Source: Desulfitobacterium chlororespirans DSM 11544
GTDB lineage: Bacteria > Bacillota > Desulfitobacteriia > Desulfitobacteriales > Desulfitobacteriaceae
Direction of reading: 5' to 3'
DNA length: 64,000 nucleotides
NCBI RefSeq assembly: GCF_900143285.1
Contig: NZ_FRDN01000012.1
Location: 1-64,000 of the forward strand
Positions 51,683-60,583 of the stretch are shown here, piece by piece. Position numbers and translations under genes: made by a program. The notes beneath the pieces were generated by a model, which saw nothing but the letters and a program-made list of their open reading frames with translations, ran no database searches and was not told the DNA's origin. The first letter of the stretch is position 1. Each line of letters opens with the position of its first letter.

Positions 51683-54085
51683 ATGGAATTAGCGACTAAA
51701 TTAAACTCACGCACAGTGGATGAAGAGAGGGTGCAAAGACTTAAAAGTTATTTACTGGATGCACCACAAAAGGTAGATACTGAGCGGCTTAAGCTGTTGG
51801 CGGAAATTTACCCCAAATTAGATGGTCATACCGCCATTGTCAGAAGAGCCAAGCTGCTGGACTACATTTTGAAGAATAAGACACTTTATATTGATGATAA
51901 CTTTTTCGTCGGCAGCGTAACCCAATATGTTTGCGGAGTGTATCCCTATCCTGAGTGGAATTGCGATTGGATGAAGGATAAAGAAGGGAAAGCCGTAAGC
52001 CATTTGGGTGAAATGGAAATCACTGCTGAAGACCGGGTGATTTTTGAAGAAATCGTTAAATATTGGGACGAGCGTAGCATCTACCCCAATGCCAACAGGC
52101 TTTTTGAGGAAGTTTACGGCTACAGTTCCCTGCCGGCTCAGGATACCGGTCTGTTTTATGATGGCAACTCCTGGCCGGCCGGAGGCGGGACCATGAATTA
52201 CAACCGGATTCTCACCCAAGGCGCCCGTGGCATTATTGATGAAGCCAGGGAACGGATGAGCAAGCTGGAAGTTAATGCTGCCAACACTCCGAAGAGAAGT
52301 TTTTACGAAGCCGTGATTATCACCATGAACGCGATGATCAATCTGTCCCATCGCTATGCGGAACTGGCACGCAAGAAAGCGGCAGAAGAGAAGAGTTACG
52401 AACGGCGCCAGGAATTGTTGGAGATCGCTGAAATATGTGAAGTTGTACCCGAATACCCGGCACGCACATTTAAAGAAGCCCTGCAAAGTTTCCTGCTGAC
52501 ACACCTGGTCCTGGAAATCGAAGTAACCGGTTGCGGATATTCTCTTGGCTATTGGGGACAGTACATGGACCCCTTCTATCAAAAGGATTTAGCTGAGGGA
52601 AGAATTACCAGGAAAGAAGCCCTTTACCTGACAAAGTTGATCTTTATCAAACTTCAGGAGATCGGATATTATCACGGACCTAAATTCGCTAAAGCCTGGT
52701 CATCCCATGTTGGCCAAACCCTGTGCATTGGCGGTCTTACCGAAGAGGGCAGAGACGCTACCTGCGAAATGGATTATATTTGCTGCGATGCCCATATCGA
52801 TCTGAAAAATATTCAACCTCCTCTGGCTTTATTCTGGCATCCCGGGTTAAAGGAAGACTTCCTGTTCAAAGCGGTGGAAGTTATTAAAACCGGTGTCGGA
52901 CATCCCCAGATCATGAATACCCCGGCGGCCATCACCAGAGAGATGGATAGATTCAGAGAAGAAGGGGTTACTCTGGAAGAAGCAAGGCGTGTGGCTATCT
53001 TCGGCTGCGTTGGTACAGATATTGCCAATAAGACGTCCCACCCTGTGGAAGGGGAAGTTTGCATCGGCAAAGCCTTTGAACTGGCCTTCAACGACGGCGT
53101 GGACCCTCTTACAGGCATGCAGGTAGGTCCGAAGACCGGAGATCCTGAAAGCTTCAAGACCTTTGATGACCTGTTTGAAGCCTTCCGGACCCAGACCGAT
53201 TTCGCCTTGAAGACAGTTCGTGGCCATGGCCGGGTGGGCAACCAATTGTGCGCGGAAACTCTCCCCTTGCCGATGCGTTCCATTCTTACCGATGGATGCC
53301 TGGAAACAGGAAGAGATTGCTGGGATGATGGGGCAAAATATACCGCTGACCTGCTGATCAATGTGGGCACCATTGATGCCGCCAATTCTTTGATGGCTGT
53401 TAAAACCCTGGTCTATGATGATAAAAAACTGACCATGGCCCAGCTTAAGGAAGCTCTTGCCGCGAATTTTGGGGGCCATGAGGATATTCAGAAGATGTGC
53501 CTGGACGCTCCCAAACACGGGAACGACGATGAAGTGATGAATGAATTTGTTCACAAGTGCTATGACGTTGTATGGGAAGCTTATTACAAAGCCGGCCGCA
53601 ACTATTGCGGTAAAAAAGGCAAACCGGAAGCTTACTCAAATAGTCTGCACAATCTGTTTGGCGCCGTCATGGGTGCACTGCCTACAGGCAGAGAAGCCGG
53701 CCTGGCGCTGACGGACGGCAGTGTATCGGCTATGCCGGGCAGCGATGTCAACGGACCCACAGCCCTTGTTAATTCGGCGGCTAAGGCCCTTGACACAGTA
53801 CGGTTCAACTCTAATCACTTTAACATGAAGTTCCATCCCGCAGCCCTTGATGGTCCACGAGGTGTGAGGAACTTACTATCCCTGGTCAAAACCTATATGG
53901 ATCAGGGCGGCTCCCACATTCAGTTTAACGTCGTCAGCAGCAAGACCCTGAAGGATGCTCAGGTACAGCCTGATAAATATAAAGACCTGGTCGTCAGAGT
54001 GGCCGGATTCAGTGCCTACTTTACCAGACTGGATCCTGGTGTGCAGGCTGAGATTATCAAGAGAACAGAATTGAGTTTCAACTGA
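51683..54085 (+). CDS. Glycyl radical enzyme, PFL-like, substrate unknown
   Basis: 800 aa from ATG 51683 (AAGGAGGAAG). The glycyl radical site is RVAGFSAYFTRL, Gly775. The thiyl Cys is in VAIFGCVGTDI, Cys442. In dehydratases, decarboxylases and isethionate lyase this loop is usually GCVE, with the Glu two residues on as acid/base; here Gly444 takes its place. MDYICCDAHIDLKNIQPP and MRSILTDGCLETGRDCWDDGAKY line the barrel in the family. The activase follows after 87 bases; a HesB-like selenoprotein precedes. No small subunits, so not an arylacetate decarboxylase of the HPAD type. The reaction is not one I can assign. Confidence 0.92.
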   Translation: MELATKLNSRTVDEERVQRLKSYLLDAPQKVDTERLKLLAEIYPKLDGHTAIVRRAKLLDYILKNKTLYIDDNFFVGSVTQYVCGVYPYPEWNCDWMKDKEGKAVSHLGEMEITAEDRVIFEEIVKYWDERSIYPNANRLFEEVYGYSSLPAQDTGLFYDGNSWPAGGGTMNYNRILTQGARGIIDEARERMSKLEVNAANTPKRSFYEAVIITMNAMINLSHRYAELARKKAAEEKSYERRQELLEIAEICEVVPEYPARTFKEALQSFLLTHLVLEIEVTGCGYSLGYWGQYMDPFYQKDLAEGRITRKEALYLTKLIFIKLQEIGYYHGPKFAKAWSSHVGQTLCIGGLTEEGRDATCEMDYICCDAHIDLKNIQPPLALFWHPGLKEDFLFKAVEVIKTGVGHPQIMNTPAAITREMDRFREEGVTLEEARRVAIFGCVGTDIANKTSHPVEGEVCIGKAFELAFNDGVDPLTGMQVGPKTGDPESFKTFDDLFEAFRTQTDFALKTVRGHGRVGNQLCAETLPLPMRSILTDGCLETGRDCWDDGAKYTADLLINVGTIDAANSLMAVKTLVYDDKKLTMAQLKEALAANFGGHEDIQKMCLDAPKHGNDDEVMNEFVHKCYDVVWEAYYKAGRNYCGKKGKPEAYSNSLHNLFGAVMGALPTGREAGLALTDGSVSAMPGSDVNGPTALVNSAAKALDTVRFNSNHFNMKFHPAALDGPRGVRNLLSLVKTYMDQGGSHIQFNVVSSKTLKDAQVQPDKYKDLVVRVAGFSAYFTRLDPGVQAEIIKRTELSFN

Positions 54086-54105
54086 ATTTGAGCATGGATT
54101 AACCT

Positions 54106-54153
54106 GGGCCTAACCAGAACCTCCCTCCGTGGTTAATGAGGGGGGTTCTGGCC
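54106..54153 (+). promoter_or_regulatory. Hairpin between the glycyl radical enzyme and its activase
   Basis: GGGCC...CCAGAACC...CCCTC pairs with GAGGG...GGTTCTGG...CCC in a long stem with small bulges and no T tract. Suited to stabilising the abundant enzyme mRNA relative to the activase. Confidence 0.7.
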
Positions 54154-54172
54154 CAAAGGGGGAAAATAATGA

Positions 54173-55099
54173 ATGACTAACGCAGAGGCGAATTCCGGGA
54201 AAAAAGCAGTTATTTTTAATGTACAAAGATATTCAACTGAAGACGGGCCAGGGGTAAGAACGACCGTATTTTTTAAAGGATGCCCCCTCAGCTGCCTGTG
54301 GTGCAGTAATCCGGAATCACAGCAAGCTAAGCCCCAGATGATGTATTTCAGCAAAACATGTGTGCAATGTTATGCTTGTGTGAAGGCTTGCCCTAATGGC
54401 GCTAATAAAATTAAAGACGATGGTTCTGTATGGGTGGACCGCAGTGTGTGCACGAATTGTGGTGTTTGCGTAAAGGTGTGCCTGGCTGATGCCCGGTCGA
54501 TGTCTGGGAAAAAGATGACGGTAGATGAGGTTTTTGACATCATTCAAAAGGATTCTCTGTATTACATCAATTCGGGTGGCGGTGTAACGCTCGGTGGCGG
54601 AGAGTGCACAACCGAACCGGAATTTGTAGGGGAGTTATTGGACAGATGTTATGACAGGGCCATTCACACCTGTATTGATACTTGCGGGTATACTCCCTGG
54701 AGTGTATTGGAGAAAATCCTGCCCAAGGTAGAACTGGTTTTATTCGATATAAAACACATGGATACAGAGAAGCATAAAGAACTCACAGGAGTGGGGAATG
54801 AACTGATTTTAGAGAATGCGGTAAAGATAAAACAAATGGGGACCAGAATGATTATTCGATTGCCTTTAATTCCCGGTTACAATGATGATGAAAATAATAT
54901 TAAGGTTATGGGCTGGTTTATGGAATCATGGGGTATGGACAGAATCGATATACTCCCTTATCACCGGTTGGGCGAAAATAAATATGATGCTCTTGGGATG
55001 AACTATTCACTTGGGGATCTGCCCAATTTGGCAAAGGATAGTATCAGCAGGGCGGTCAAAATATTAGGGTCCTATGGACTGGAAGTTCATGTCATGTGA
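54173..55099 (+). CDS. Glycyl radical enzyme activating enzyme
   Basis: 308 aa. The radical SAM motif is CPLSCLWC (~residues 41-48), preceded by the GPGVRTTVFFKG segment shared by activases. A ferredoxin-like insert follows with CVQCYACVKAC and CTNCGVCVKVC, so two auxiliary [4Fe-4S] clusters are likely; this is the longer type of activase seen with dehydratase-like enzymes. It cleaves SAM and abstracts the hydrogen from Gly775 of the partner enzyme. Confidence 0.95.
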   Translation: MTNAEANSGKKAVIFNVQRYSTEDGPGVRTTVFFKGCPLSCLWCSNPESQQAKPQMMYFSKTCVQCYACVKACPNGANKIKDDGSVWVDRSVCTNCGVCVKVCLADARSMSGKKMTVDEVFDIIQKDSLYYINSGGGVTLGGGECTTEPEFVGELLDRCYDRAIHTCIDTCGYTPWSVLEKILPKVELVLFDIKHMDTEKHKELTGVGNELILENAVKIKQMGTRMIIRLPLIPGYNDDENNIKVMGWFMESWGMDRIDILPYHRLGENKYDALGMNYSLGDLPNLAKDSISRAVKILGSYGLEVHVM

Positions 55100-55163
55100 T
55101 CGTACCACAGAGTGATGATTTCTGCGAAATAAATGAACGTACAGCAGGTTTGAAAAAGGAGAA

Positions 55164-55934
55164 ATGAAAATGTCAGGAATCGAATTAAAGATAGAAAATT
55201 ACATAGCGACAGTAACCGTGAACAGACCTCCGGCCAATGCTTTAAACAAAGAGACTTATATTGCAATTCGCGACACATTTTACAGCTTGGAGGAGCGGGA
55301 CGATGTGAAGGTGGTCGTCCTGACTGGGGCGGGCAAAATATTTATGGCGGGCAATGAGTTTGACGAATTCCCTGAAATGATGGAGAGAAAAGCTTGCACA
55401 ACGTATTACGACATCATCCGCAACGGATACCTTTCGGTCAAGAACTGTAAATATCCGGTAATCGGTGCTATAAACGGTGCGGCGGTGGGCTCGGGCTGTG
55501 CGTTTGCGGGTTGCTGTGATTTACTTGTGGCAGTGGAGGGGGCAAAATTCGCCCTTTCGGAAATCAAGGTCGGCATTATAGGGGCTGACGGCTTTGCCTC
55601 CCTGATGGTGCCTGAGAAGGTACTTCGTTATATGGCACTTTCCGGCAATCCGCTTACCGCCGAGGAGATTTACAGACATGGAGGGATTCATCAGGTCGTT
55701 CCTAAAGGGGAGCTTATGAACGCAGCCTATAAACTTGCGAATGAGCTTGCCCAGAATGCTCGCCGTGCGCTTATTCAGTGGAAGCTGTGCTTGAATCAGA
55801 ACTATGAGCATGATCTACCCAAAAAGTTTAACAATAACTTAAATGCAACTGTGGCGTACCATCCCTACCACGACTTCAAGGAGGCATCAAGTGCTTTTAT
55901 TGCCAAACGTCCCCCGGAATTTGACAACAAGTGA
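55164..55934 (+). CDS. Crotonase-family (enoyl-CoA hydratase/isomerase) protein
   Basis: About 256 aa (ATG 55164 or, two codons on, 55170; AAAAAGGAG upstream). VTVNRPPANALN, oxyanion-hole GKIFMAGNEFDEF near 60 and GAINGAAVGSGCAFAGCCDLLVA near 100 are family marks. The first catalytic Glu of true hydratases is kept (SEIKVGIIGADGF). At the position of the second Glu, in the stretch RYMALSG, there is a Tyr. It may therefore be an isomerase, decarboxylase or other crotonase-fold enzyme. It closes the operon and probably works on the CoA-ester intermediates of the pathway. Confidence 0.85.
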   Translation: MKMSGIELKIENYIATVTVNRPPANALNKETYIAIRDTFYSLEERDDVKVVVLTGAGKIFMAGNEFDEFPEMMERKACTTYYDIIRNGYLSVKNCKYPVIGAINGAAVGSGCAFAGCCDLLVAVEGAKFALSEIKVGIIGADGFASLMVPEKVLRYMALSGNPLTAEEIYRHGGIHQVVPKGELMNAAYKLANELAQNARRALIQWKLCLNQNYEHDLPKKFNNNLNATVAYHPYHDFKEASSAFIAKRPPEFDNK

Positions 55935-55968
55935 GAATATGAAAGCAAGTAGTCTCCGGTTAAGTACC

Positions 55969-56007
55969 GATAAAAGGCCGTCAATATTAGATGGTCTTTT
56001 ATCATTT
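55969..56007 (+). terminator. Terminator of the glycyl-radical operon
   Basis: GATAAAAGGCCGTC (55969-55982) pairs with GATGGTCTTTTATC (55990-56003) with two G-U pairs; ATTTTC follows. Confidence 0.7.
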
Positions 56008-56023
56008 TCGGAAGATAACTTTG

Positions 56024-56050
56024 TGCAGGAAGAGTGACCTGCATTTTTTT
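56024..56050 (+). terminator. Terminator upstream of tepA
   Basis: TGCAGG, eight-base loop, CCTGCA, seven T residues. It lies 35 bases after the previous terminator and is copied at 32372-32398. Confidence 0.85.
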
Positions 56051-56141
56051 ATGGGCAAATCCCCATAATAGTAGAAGATGTGTCGCTCAGTTTTCAGGAA
56101 TCGGCTAAGAAATGCAGACGTTATCGGAAGGAGTGCACCTT

Positions 56142-56834
56142 GTGAGAAGTGAAAATGAAAATCAAAATGAACCCATAAATCCGGAGGTCCAAACCTTAAA
56201 AGAGCTGGGCCAGATTCGTATCCCTGAGCCTTCGGAGAGCATCTATTGTCTGACTGTTGTCGGACAAATCGAAGGACATCAAGTCCTTTCCGCGCAAACG
56301 AAGGCCACCAAATATGAACATGTCATTCCGCAATTATTTGCCGTCGAGCAAAACCCTAAAGTAGAAGGGATATTGTTGATTTTAAATACGGCCGGAGGGG
56401 ATGTGGAGGCGGGTTTAGCCATATCCGAGCTGGTAAGCAGCCTAAGCAAACCCAGTGTCTCCATCGTTCTGGGAGGCGGGCACAGCATTGGCATTCCCAT
56501 CGCTGTGAGCTGCGAGCGCAGCTTTATTGCGCCAACGGGGACCATGACCTTGCACCCCATACGCTATACAGGGTTGGTGATCAACGGCCATCAGCAGTTT
56601 GACTATTTACAAAAAATGCAGGAGAGAATCAATAGCTTTATTATCCAACATTCCCAGATCACAGAGGATCAGCTGAAAAAGCTCATGTTTGCCACCGGTG
56701 AACTGGCCCAGGATATCGGGACTGTTTTAATCGGACAGGATGCGGTGGATATAGGGCTGATTGACGCTGTCGGAGGCTTGAAGGAAGCCTATGGAGAACT
56801 AAAGCGCCTGATCGCGGCAAAGCGTGAAAGTTAA
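56142..56834 (+). CDS. tepA: ClpP-like protease TepA family
   Basis: 230 aa from GTG 56142, with GGAAGGAG twelve bases upstream; an in-frame ATG at 56112 has no such site. ClpP/crotonase fold: [21 protein letters not shown] near 85, [11 protein letters not shown] with the nucleophile Ser near 120, [13 protein letters not shown] with a His near 140. TepA is a cytoplasmic SppA/ClpP-like peptidase located before spoIIIE/ftsK in Bacillus and clostridia, as here. A second, decayed fragment of this locus lies at 32359-32490. Confidence 0.88.
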   Translation: MRSENENQNEPINPEVQTLKELGQIRIPEPSESIYCLTVVGQIEGHQVLSAQTKATKYEHVIPQLFAVEQNPKVEGILLILNTAGGDVEAGLAISELVSSLSKPSVSIVLGGGHSIGIPIAVSCERSFIAPTGTMTLHPIRYTGLVINGHQQFDYLQKMQERINSFIIQHSQITEDQLKKLMFATGELAQDIGTVLIGQDAVDIGLIDAVGGLKEAYGELKRLIAAKRES

Positions 56835-56845
56835 ATTTACAATAA

Positions 56846-56870
56846 AATCGGCTGAAGAGCCGATTTTTTG
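56846..56870 (+). terminator. Terminator after tepA
   Basis: AAATCGGCT, GAAG tetraloop, AGCCGATTT continuing into a T-run. Confidence 0.92.
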
Positions 56871-57076
56871 CTATACTATCAGAAGAATTAATTTTTACCC
56901 ACAGTGTGGATGAGTCAAAGGTTCGGAGAAACAGCCAAATGGGAGCGGCAAGCCTATTGGAACCGAAGGAAAATTGCAAGTGATTTAGAAGGGAAAAATT
57001 TCCTTTGTGTAGAAATAGACACTACATAAGGCTTGGCAAGAAGCGGTTGAGTAAAGAATGATGTGAGGGATGTTTT

Positions 57077-59437
57077 TTGGCTAGGAAGAAAAAGAGGATG
57101 ACGGTAAAGAAAAAAGGTTTTCTTAAAGATAATGTCCGCCATGAACTGATCGGCATTGTGGCCTTGGGATTGGCGGTATTGGGCATTGTGGCCCTATATT
57201 CCGGCAGCAATGGTGTGGTAGGCGGCAAGATCAAAGAAGGCTTAACCATACTGGCCGGCAACGGCCGGGTCTGGCTGCTGCTTATGCTGGGTGCCTGGGG
57301 AATCGCTTATATGAATCGTAAACATATCAATAACCAGTGGAGAACGGTGGGAGTTCTTTTACTATGGCTGGCTTTTGAAGGGCTATTGCATTTCCAGCTC
57401 CCGGGCCTTAGTGATTATTCTAATGAAACGATCCTCGATGAAGGATTGCTGGGACATGGAGGAGGAGCAATCGGTGCCCTCCTGACTATGGCTCTGAAAA
57501 GCTCAGTGGGTATTTCCGGGGGCTATGTGGTACTCATTGTCACCGCTCTTAGCGGAGCTCTGCTGGTGACGAACCGCTCCCTCATCGGCGGTCTGCAGCA
57601 AGTGCAAAAGGCCGGTAAGGAATCGGGTCGCTGGGTCAAAAACCATGTCGAGGACTTTATCTATGTGATTCAGGACACTGAGGAGAATCCTGAAGAAGCC
57701 TTTCCGGAAGAGCCTATGGAAAAGAGAGCTTTAAAAAAGAATATCAAGAGGAAAGAGACGAAAACGACCACGGAGCCTTTAAAGGTGCTGGAGCCCGAAT
57801 TGGTGGAGCGGCCGGTGATTATTAAGACCCTTCAGGATCAGGCGGATCATGGCGGGGAGGAAGAGAAGCCTCTTGCCGATACTCCCGTCATCCAAACTGT
57901 ACTTCCTTTTGCCGAAGAAAAGAAACAAAAAGCGAGCCCGCCGGGCAAGCTCACAGGAACGCCTGTTTCCAGATTGGCCCAGAAGGAGAGCGGTGATTTT
58001 CAGCTTCCTAATTTAACCTTGCTTAATAAAAGCATGAAGGTGAAGAACCCTCGTATTAATAAAGATTTGGCGGATAATGTGAAGATTCTTGAAGAGACCC
58101 TGGAAAGCTTCGGGGTTAAAATTAAAGTAACTCACGTAACTCAAGGACCGGCTATTACCCGCTATGAGGCCCAGCCTGCTCCCGGGGTTAAAGTGAGCAA
58201 GATTACCAACTTATCCGATGATATCGCCCTGAGTTTGGCGGCTACCGATGTGCGTATCGAGGCCCCTGTGCCGGGGAAATCGGTGGTGGGAATCGAAGTG
58301 CCCAATAAAGAGATAGCGACGGTGCATTTTCGGGAAGTACTGGAGACACCGGAATTTCAGAATTCCCTCAGTAAGCTGACGGTCGTTCTGGGCAAAGATA
58401 TTACAGGAAGTCCTATTGTGGCGGATTTAACCAAAATGCCCCATTTATTAATTGCCGGTGCCACCGGTTCAGGTAAGTCTGTCTGTGTCAATACCTTAAT
58501 CAATAGCATCTTATATAAAGCAAGGCCGGATGAAGTCAAGTTCTTATTGGTAGATCCGAAGATGGTGGAACTGACTAATTATAACGGAATTCCTCATCTG
58601 ATTGCACCGGTGGTCACGGATCCCAAAAAGGCGGCCGGAGCCCTAAAATGGATTGTCACGGAAATGGAGACCCGTTACGAGCTGTTTGCTGCCGCCGGGG
58701 TCAGGGATATTGTGCGCTATAATTACCTGCGCACCCAGGAAAAGAAAGAAGAGGCGCCGCCTCTTCCCTATGTGGTGGTGATTATCGACGAGTTAGCGGA
58801 TCTCATGATGGTGGCCCCCGGAGATGTGGAAGATTCGATTTGCCGTTTGGCTCAGATGGCGCGGGCGGCGGGAATCCATCTCCTGATTGCTACCCAGCGT
58901 CCATCGGTGGATGTGATCACCGGTTTGATCAAAGCCAATGTTCCTTCCCGGATTGCTTTTGCTGTATCTTCTCAGATCGATTCCCGGACCATCTTGGATA
59001 TGAATGGAGCGGAGAAGCTCTTAGGCCGGGGGGATATGCTTTACTATCCTATGGGAGCCAGCAAACCCATCAGGGTACAGGGATGCTTCCTGGCCGATAA
59101 GGAAGTGGAAAATGTGGTCCGCTTCCTGCAGAATCAGGCTAAACCGGAATACCAGGAGATTCCTAATATCGAGCTGGGAACCGATAAGCCTGCGGAAGAT
59201 ACTGGGGATGAGCTCTTTCATCAAGCGGCCCTGCTCTTTATCGAGGCAGGCAATGCTTCTGTCTCTTTACTGCAAAGAAGGCTCCGCATCGGCTACACCC
59301 GGGCGGCCCGTTTAATGGATTTGTTGGAAGAAAAAGGGGTCGTGGGCGGTTATGAAGGCTCAAAACCCCGGGAAGTTTTGCTGACCAAGGGACAATTTGA
59401 CCAAAAGTTTGGTTTAGGAGAAGAAGAAATCGGGTAA
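57077..59437 (+). CDS. ftsK: DNA translocase FtsK/SpoIIIE
   Basis: 786 aa from TTG 57077 (GAGGGA upstream). Four N-terminal membrane segments (residues ~20-175), a charged linker (~180-300), then the motor: Walker A AGATGSGKSVCV near 462, FLLVDPKMVELTNYNGIPHL, Walker B VVIIDELADLMM near 572. The C-terminal ~70 residues are the gamma DNA-reading winged helix (AALLFIEAGNASVSLLQRRLRIGYTRAARLMDLLEE). It pumps chromosomal DNA across the division or sporulation septum. Confidence 0.96.
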   Translation: MARKKKRMTVKKKGFLKDNVRHELIGIVALGLAVLGIVALYSGSNGVVGGKIKEGLTILAGNGRVWLLLMLGAWGIAYMNRKHINNQWRTVGVLLLWLAFEGLLHFQLPGLSDYSNETILDEGLLGHGGGAIGALLTMALKSSVGISGGYVVLIVTALSGALLVTNRSLIGGLQQVQKAGKESGRWVKNHVEDFIYVIQDTEENPEEAFPEEPMEKRALKKNIKRKETKTTTEPLKVLEPELVERPVIIKTLQDQADHGGEEEKPLADTPVIQTVLPFAEEKKQKASPPGKLTGTPVSRLAQKESGDFQLPNLTLLNKSMKVKNPRINKDLADNVKILEETLESFGVKIKVTHVTQGPAITRYEAQPAPGVKVSKITNLSDDIALSLAATDVRIEAPVPGKSVVGIEVPNKEIATVHFREVLETPEFQNSLSKLTVVLGKDITGSPIVADLTKMPHLLIAGATGSGKSVCVNTLINSILYKARPDEVKFLLVDPKMVELTNYNGIPHLIAPVVTDPKKAAGALKWIVTEMETRYELFAAAGVRDIVRYNYLRTQEKKEEAPPLPYVVVIIDELADLMMVAPGDVEDSICRLAQMARAAGIHLLIATQRPSVDVITGLIKANVPSRIAFAVSSQIDSRTILDMNGAEKLLGRGDMLYYPMGASKPIRVQGCFLADKEVENVVRFLQNQAKPEYQEIPNIELGTDKPAEDTGDELFHQAALLFIEAGNASVSLLQRRLRIGYTRAARLMDLLEEKGVVGGYEGSKPREVLLTKGQFDQKFGLGEEEIG

Positions 59438-59503
59438 AAGTTGCACATTTTGTTGAGAGGATTTATGATAATAAAAGAGAATAGTATAAATTAAGAAGGA
59501 AAT

Positions 59504-60583
59504 ATGATGGTTCAGGATATAACGATTGAAGAGTTGCTAAAAATTAAAGATATAGTTCTTCTCGATGTTCGCTCTGAAGGTGAATATGAGGAAGCCACCA
59601 TACCTGGTGCTCGGAATCTGCCTCTGTTTAATAATGAAGAACGGGCCATGATTGGCACTACTTATGTACAGATCTCTCCCGCTTTAGCCAAGGAGCAAGG
59701 GCTGGCTATAGCCGGTCCCAAGTTGGATGGACTTTATAACCAAGCCAGGCAATGGTCCAAGGGCCGGCCTGTGGTGCTTTTTTGCTGGCGGGGAGGGATG
59801 AGGAGCAGATCCTTAGCCACTGTTTTGGGTCTGATGGGCTTGCCTGTTTACCGGTTGCAAGGGGGATATAAGGCTTATCGCCATTTGGTTCATGATTACT
59901 TCAGCCGGGAGTTTCCCTTTAAAGTTGTCGTACTGCGGGGGAATACGGGTGTAGGCAAGACTGAGCTATTAAAGTGGTTAAGGGCTGACGGCTATCCGGT
60001 CATTGATTTAGAGTCCCTGGCTAATAATCGGGGCTCTGTATTTGGGTCGGTGGGCTTGGGTTCAGGCCCTTCTCAGAAAACCTTTGAAGCCGCTTTGTAC
60101 GAAGAGCTTAGGGTGTTAGCGAATTTTCCTTATATTATCGTTGAATGTGAGAGTAAGCGCATTGGCCGCATCAATTTGCCGACCAGTGTTTATGAGGCTA
60201 TGAAAATGGGTCCGCAAATCCTGATCTATGACTCAATTCAGCAGCGGGTTGAACGCTTAATTAAGGAATACACCCAGTATCCTTATGCTGACCAGGAGAT
60301 TAAGTCGGCGCTTGGGCGTCTGACGAAAAACCTGGGGCATAAAACGATTGCCGAGTACAGCGCTTTGCTGGAACAAGGAAATTTAGAAGAGTTTACAGAA
60401 GGAATGCTGAAATACTACGACGCTCTTTATGCCTATCCTAACCATCCCAGCAATGATTATGATGATTCCATAAGCAATGAAGATCCGGAAAAGGGGATCA
60501 AAGAATTGGAGGATTACCTTGATCAGTGGTCGGGTATACTCAGAAGAACAACTTTATCTGGAATATGTGATACAGCAAAATAA
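59504..60583 (+). CDS. mnmH: tRNA 2-selenouridine synthase MnmH
   Basis: 359 aa. The N-terminal rhodanese domain has the active Cys in LFCWRGGMRSRS (~residue 94), followed by the P-loop domain GNTGVGKTELL near 147 and YIIVECESKRIG near 205. It replaces sulfur with selenium in the wobble thiouridine of certain tRNAs using selenophosphate. Its presence shows that the organism makes selenophosphate, consistent with selenocysteine use at 51428. It overlaps the next gene by about 65 bases. Confidence 0.92.
   Translation: MMVQDITIEELLKIKDIVLLDVRSEGEYEEATIPGARNLPLFNNEERAMIGTTYVQISPALAKEQGLAIAGPKLDGLYNQARQWSKGRPVVLFCWRGGMRSRSLATVLGLMGLPVYRLQGGYKAYRHLVHDYFSREFPFKVVVLRGNTGVGKTELLKWLRADGYPVIDLESLANNRGSVFGSVGLGSGPSQKTFEAALYEELRVLANFPYIIVECESKRIGRINLPTSVYEAMKMGPQILIYDSIQQRVERLIKEYTQYPYADQEIKSALGRLTKNLGHKTIAEYSALLEQGNLEEFTEGMLKYYDALYAYPNHPSNDYDDSISNEDPEKGIKELEDYLDQWSGILRRTTLSGICDTAK

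Noticed and set aside
51683-54085. Benzylsuccinate synthase or hydroxyphenylacetate decarboxylase assignment
   Set aside because: Both need dedicated small Fe-S subunits, which are absent here; the HesB-like protein is not of that type, and the Cys loop differs.
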